Of a stretch of DNA of 33,265 bases, positions 32,168-33,265 are shown piece by piece. Position 1 is the stretch's first letter. Every line of letters starts with the position of its first letter. A program made the position numbers and the translations under genes. The notes beneath the pieces are model-generated. The model made no database searches and was not told the origin of the DNA. It saw only the letters and a list, made by a program, of their open reading frames with translations. The stretch is from Coriobacteriia bacterium. GTDB lineage: Bacteria; Actinomycetota; Coriobacteriia; Coriobacteriales; Atopobiaceae. The DNA is taken from the NCBI GenBank assembly GCA_030530145.1, contig JAUMVN010000018.1, positions 1 through 33,265 on the forward strand. The letters run 5' to 3'.

Positions 32168-33007
32168 ATGCCAGCAGAAAGGCTCGAAGACCTCGGCGAC
32201 GCTCGCTTGGACGTGTTCGCGCGCCTGACCGAGCGCCAGCTCAGGAACGTCCTTGAGCCCGAGAGGTCGCTCGTCATAGCGGAGTCGCGCACCGTGGTGG
32301 AGGTCGCCCTCGCGCAGGGGGTCGTGCCCGTGTCCTTCTTGGTCGACGAGTGCCACCTGGGGTCGTGCGGCGCGGTCTTCGAGAGCGCGGCGGAGGTGGC
32401 CGCCGCGGCGGGGGAGCGCGAGCCCGACGTCTTCGTGCTCCCGCACGAGGCGGCCGAGCGCCTGACAGGGTACAAGGTCACGCGCGGGTTCCTCTGCGCG
32501 ATGCGGCGCCCGCGGCCGCGCGCGGTCTCCGAGCTCCTCGGCGGTGCCCGGCACGTGGCCGTGCTCGAGGACCTGGTCGACGTCTCGAACGTCGGCGCCG
32601 TGTTCCGCAGCGCCGCCGCCCTCGGGGCGGACGCCGTGCTGCTCTCGCCGCGCTGCGCCGACCCCCTCTGCCGCCGGGCGGCAAGGGTCTCCATGGGCAC
32701 GGTCTTCCAGGTGCCGTGGGCGCGCGTCGACCCGGAGGCCTGGCCCCGGGCCGCCTTCGACGAGCTGCGCGGCGCGGGCTTCGAGGTCCTCTCGATGGCG
32801 CTCGTCGACGACGCGGTCGCCGTCGACGACCCCTCCATCGTCCCTGGCGAGAAGCGCGCGCTCGTCTTCGGCTGCGAGGGCTACGGCCTCACGGCCGCCG
32901 CCCTCGAGGCAAGCGACCGCTGCGTCGTCATCCCGATGTCGAACGGCGTCGACTCGCTGAACGTGGCGGCCTCCTCCGCGGTGGCGTTCTGGCAGCTCTT
33001 CCGGTAG
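32168..33007 (+). CDS. TrmH/SpoU-family RNA 2'-O-methyltransferase
   Basis: 279 residues. SPOUT (knotted) SAM-dependent methyltransferase acting on rRNA or tRNA ribose; target not determinable. The N-terminal substrate-binding part (about 1-125) is followed by the SpoU motifs: motif 1 LEDLVDVSNVGAVFRSAAALG (about 137-157, conserved N and R), motif 2 FGCEGYGL near residue 237, and motif 3 IPMSNGVDSLNVAASSAV near 257-274. Start at 32168 has GGAGGAA 6-12 nt upstream; the earlier in-frame ATG at 32132 lacks one. The paralogous families RlmB, TrmH and the TsnR/YsgA type remain possible. Confidence 0.92.
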   Translation: MPAERLEDLGDARLDVFARLTERQLRNVLEPERSLVIAESRTVVEVALAQGVVPVSFLVDECHLGSCGAVFESAAEVAAAAGEREPDVFVLPHEAAERLTGYKVTRGFLCAMRRPRPRAVSELLGGARHVAVLEDLVDVSNVGAVFRSAAALGADAVLLSPRCADPLCRRAARVSMGTVFQVPWARVDPEAWPRAAFDELRGAGFEVLSMALVDDAVAVDDPSIVPGEKRALVFGCEGYGLTAAALEASDRCVVIPMSNGVDSLNVAASSAVAFWQLFR

Positions 33008-33080
33008 CCCGCTGAGGGGCGAGGGCGGCGCGTTTCTCGCCGGGGCGGCGCGCCTCGGGCGCTTCTGACGCTGGAGTGAA

Positions 33081-33265
33081 ACGCCACAAAACAGCGGCGC
33101 CGGCGACACGACGACGGCGCGGCGCCACAAAACAGCGGCGCCGGCGACGCGAAGGCGCCCGTTTGCCACAAATGCGCGTGGCCTGCGACGGCGCCATGTC
33201 GCCGAGTCCGCTGGTTTTTGGCGCGCCTACCGCTTGGCGTCGCCGAGGCCGGGGTTTTGTGGCGC
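33081..33265. repeat. 41-nt-phased repeat array, direct then inverted, cut by the window edge
   Basis: A 27-nt unit beginning GCGCCACAAAAC and ending CCGGCGAC occurs directly at 33081-33107, 33122-33148 (26 of 27 identical) and, degenerate, 33163-33189 (about 19 of 27). Inverted copies follow at 33198-33224 and 33239-33265; both start GTCGCCGAG, and the second, reverse-complemented, matches the direct unit at 23 of 27. All neighbouring copies of one orientation are exactly 41 nt apart. The turn point is at about 33190-33197 (GGCGCCAT). The stretch 33008-33080 after the methyltransferase stop holds no gene. Confidence 0.85.

Noticed and set aside
33081..33265. CRISPR array
   Set aside because: Units are 27 nt but gaps are only 14 nt, two copies are inverted and one is degenerate; no cas genes are present.
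1..33265. tRNA, rRNA or SRP RNA genes
   Set aside because: No tRNA cloverleaf with GGTTCGAATCC-like arm, rRNA stretch or SRP RNA tetraloop domain was recognised in any intergenic region.

Overview
This is a high-GC bacterial chromosome window whose gene order is that of a Gram-positive housekeeping locus. The order thiamine pyrophosphokinase, rpmB, Asp23-family gene, fakA, recG, rsmD, coaD, coiled-coil gene, DUF177 gene, rpmF, plsX, acpP, rnc, smc, ftsY, ffh mixes Firmicutes features (Asp23-fakA-recG, plsX-acpP-rnc-smc-ftsY-ffh) with actinobacterial ones (coaD / coiled-coil / DUF177 / rpmF). Together with the high GC, the GTG and TTG starts, and the T-Q ester (VaFE) surface protein, this best fits the class Coriobacteriia (Olsenella/Collinsella-like). 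That placement is inference; there is no rRNA in the window.

Layout. Positions 1-4100 hold peripheral metabolism: a C69 dipeptidase cut by the left edge (minus), a divergent DAHP synthase (plus), and a convergent M20 peptidase (minus). Positions 4097-8295 hold a self-contained MarR plus heterodimeric ABC exporter operon with a duplicated operator. Positions 8333-8771 are a convergent intergenic region with a nested palindromic repeat, followed by a small FmdB-type zinc-ribbon gene. Positions 8913-25879 are the conserved plus-strand block, starting with a HAD phosphatase-thiamine pyrophosphokinase fusion and running through translation (L28, L32, 16S methylation), fatty acid/phospholipid supply (FakA, CoaD, PlsX, ACP), RNA processing (RNase III), chromosome organisation (SMC) and protein targeting (FtsY, Ffh).

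Positions 25943-32037 are a minus-strand accessory block: a hicAB toxin-antitoxin pair in locally lower-GC DNA, a 1112-residue cell-wall adhesin (thioester domain, SpaA-like domains, four T-Q ester repeats, atypical sorting signal), and a membrane-anchored L,D-transpeptidase. Positions 32168-33007 encode a TrmH/SpoU RNA methyltransferase. The right edge is filled by a phased repeat array: three direct 27-nt units followed by two inverted ones, 41 nt apart, cut by the window end.

Functional links: CoaD makes the CoA precursor that supplies the phosphopantetheine arm of ACP. ACP and PlsX generate acyl-phosphate for phospholipid synthesis, and FakA makes the same intermediate from exogenous fatty acids. 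FtsY and Ffh deliver membrane proteins such as the exporter and the surface proteins. The most noteworthy signals are the two nested, 41-nt-phased repeat systems at operon 3' ends, the adhesin with its phased upstream repeats, the HAD-TPK fusion, the asymmetric exporter and its operator pair, and hicAB with its palindrome-flanked promoter.
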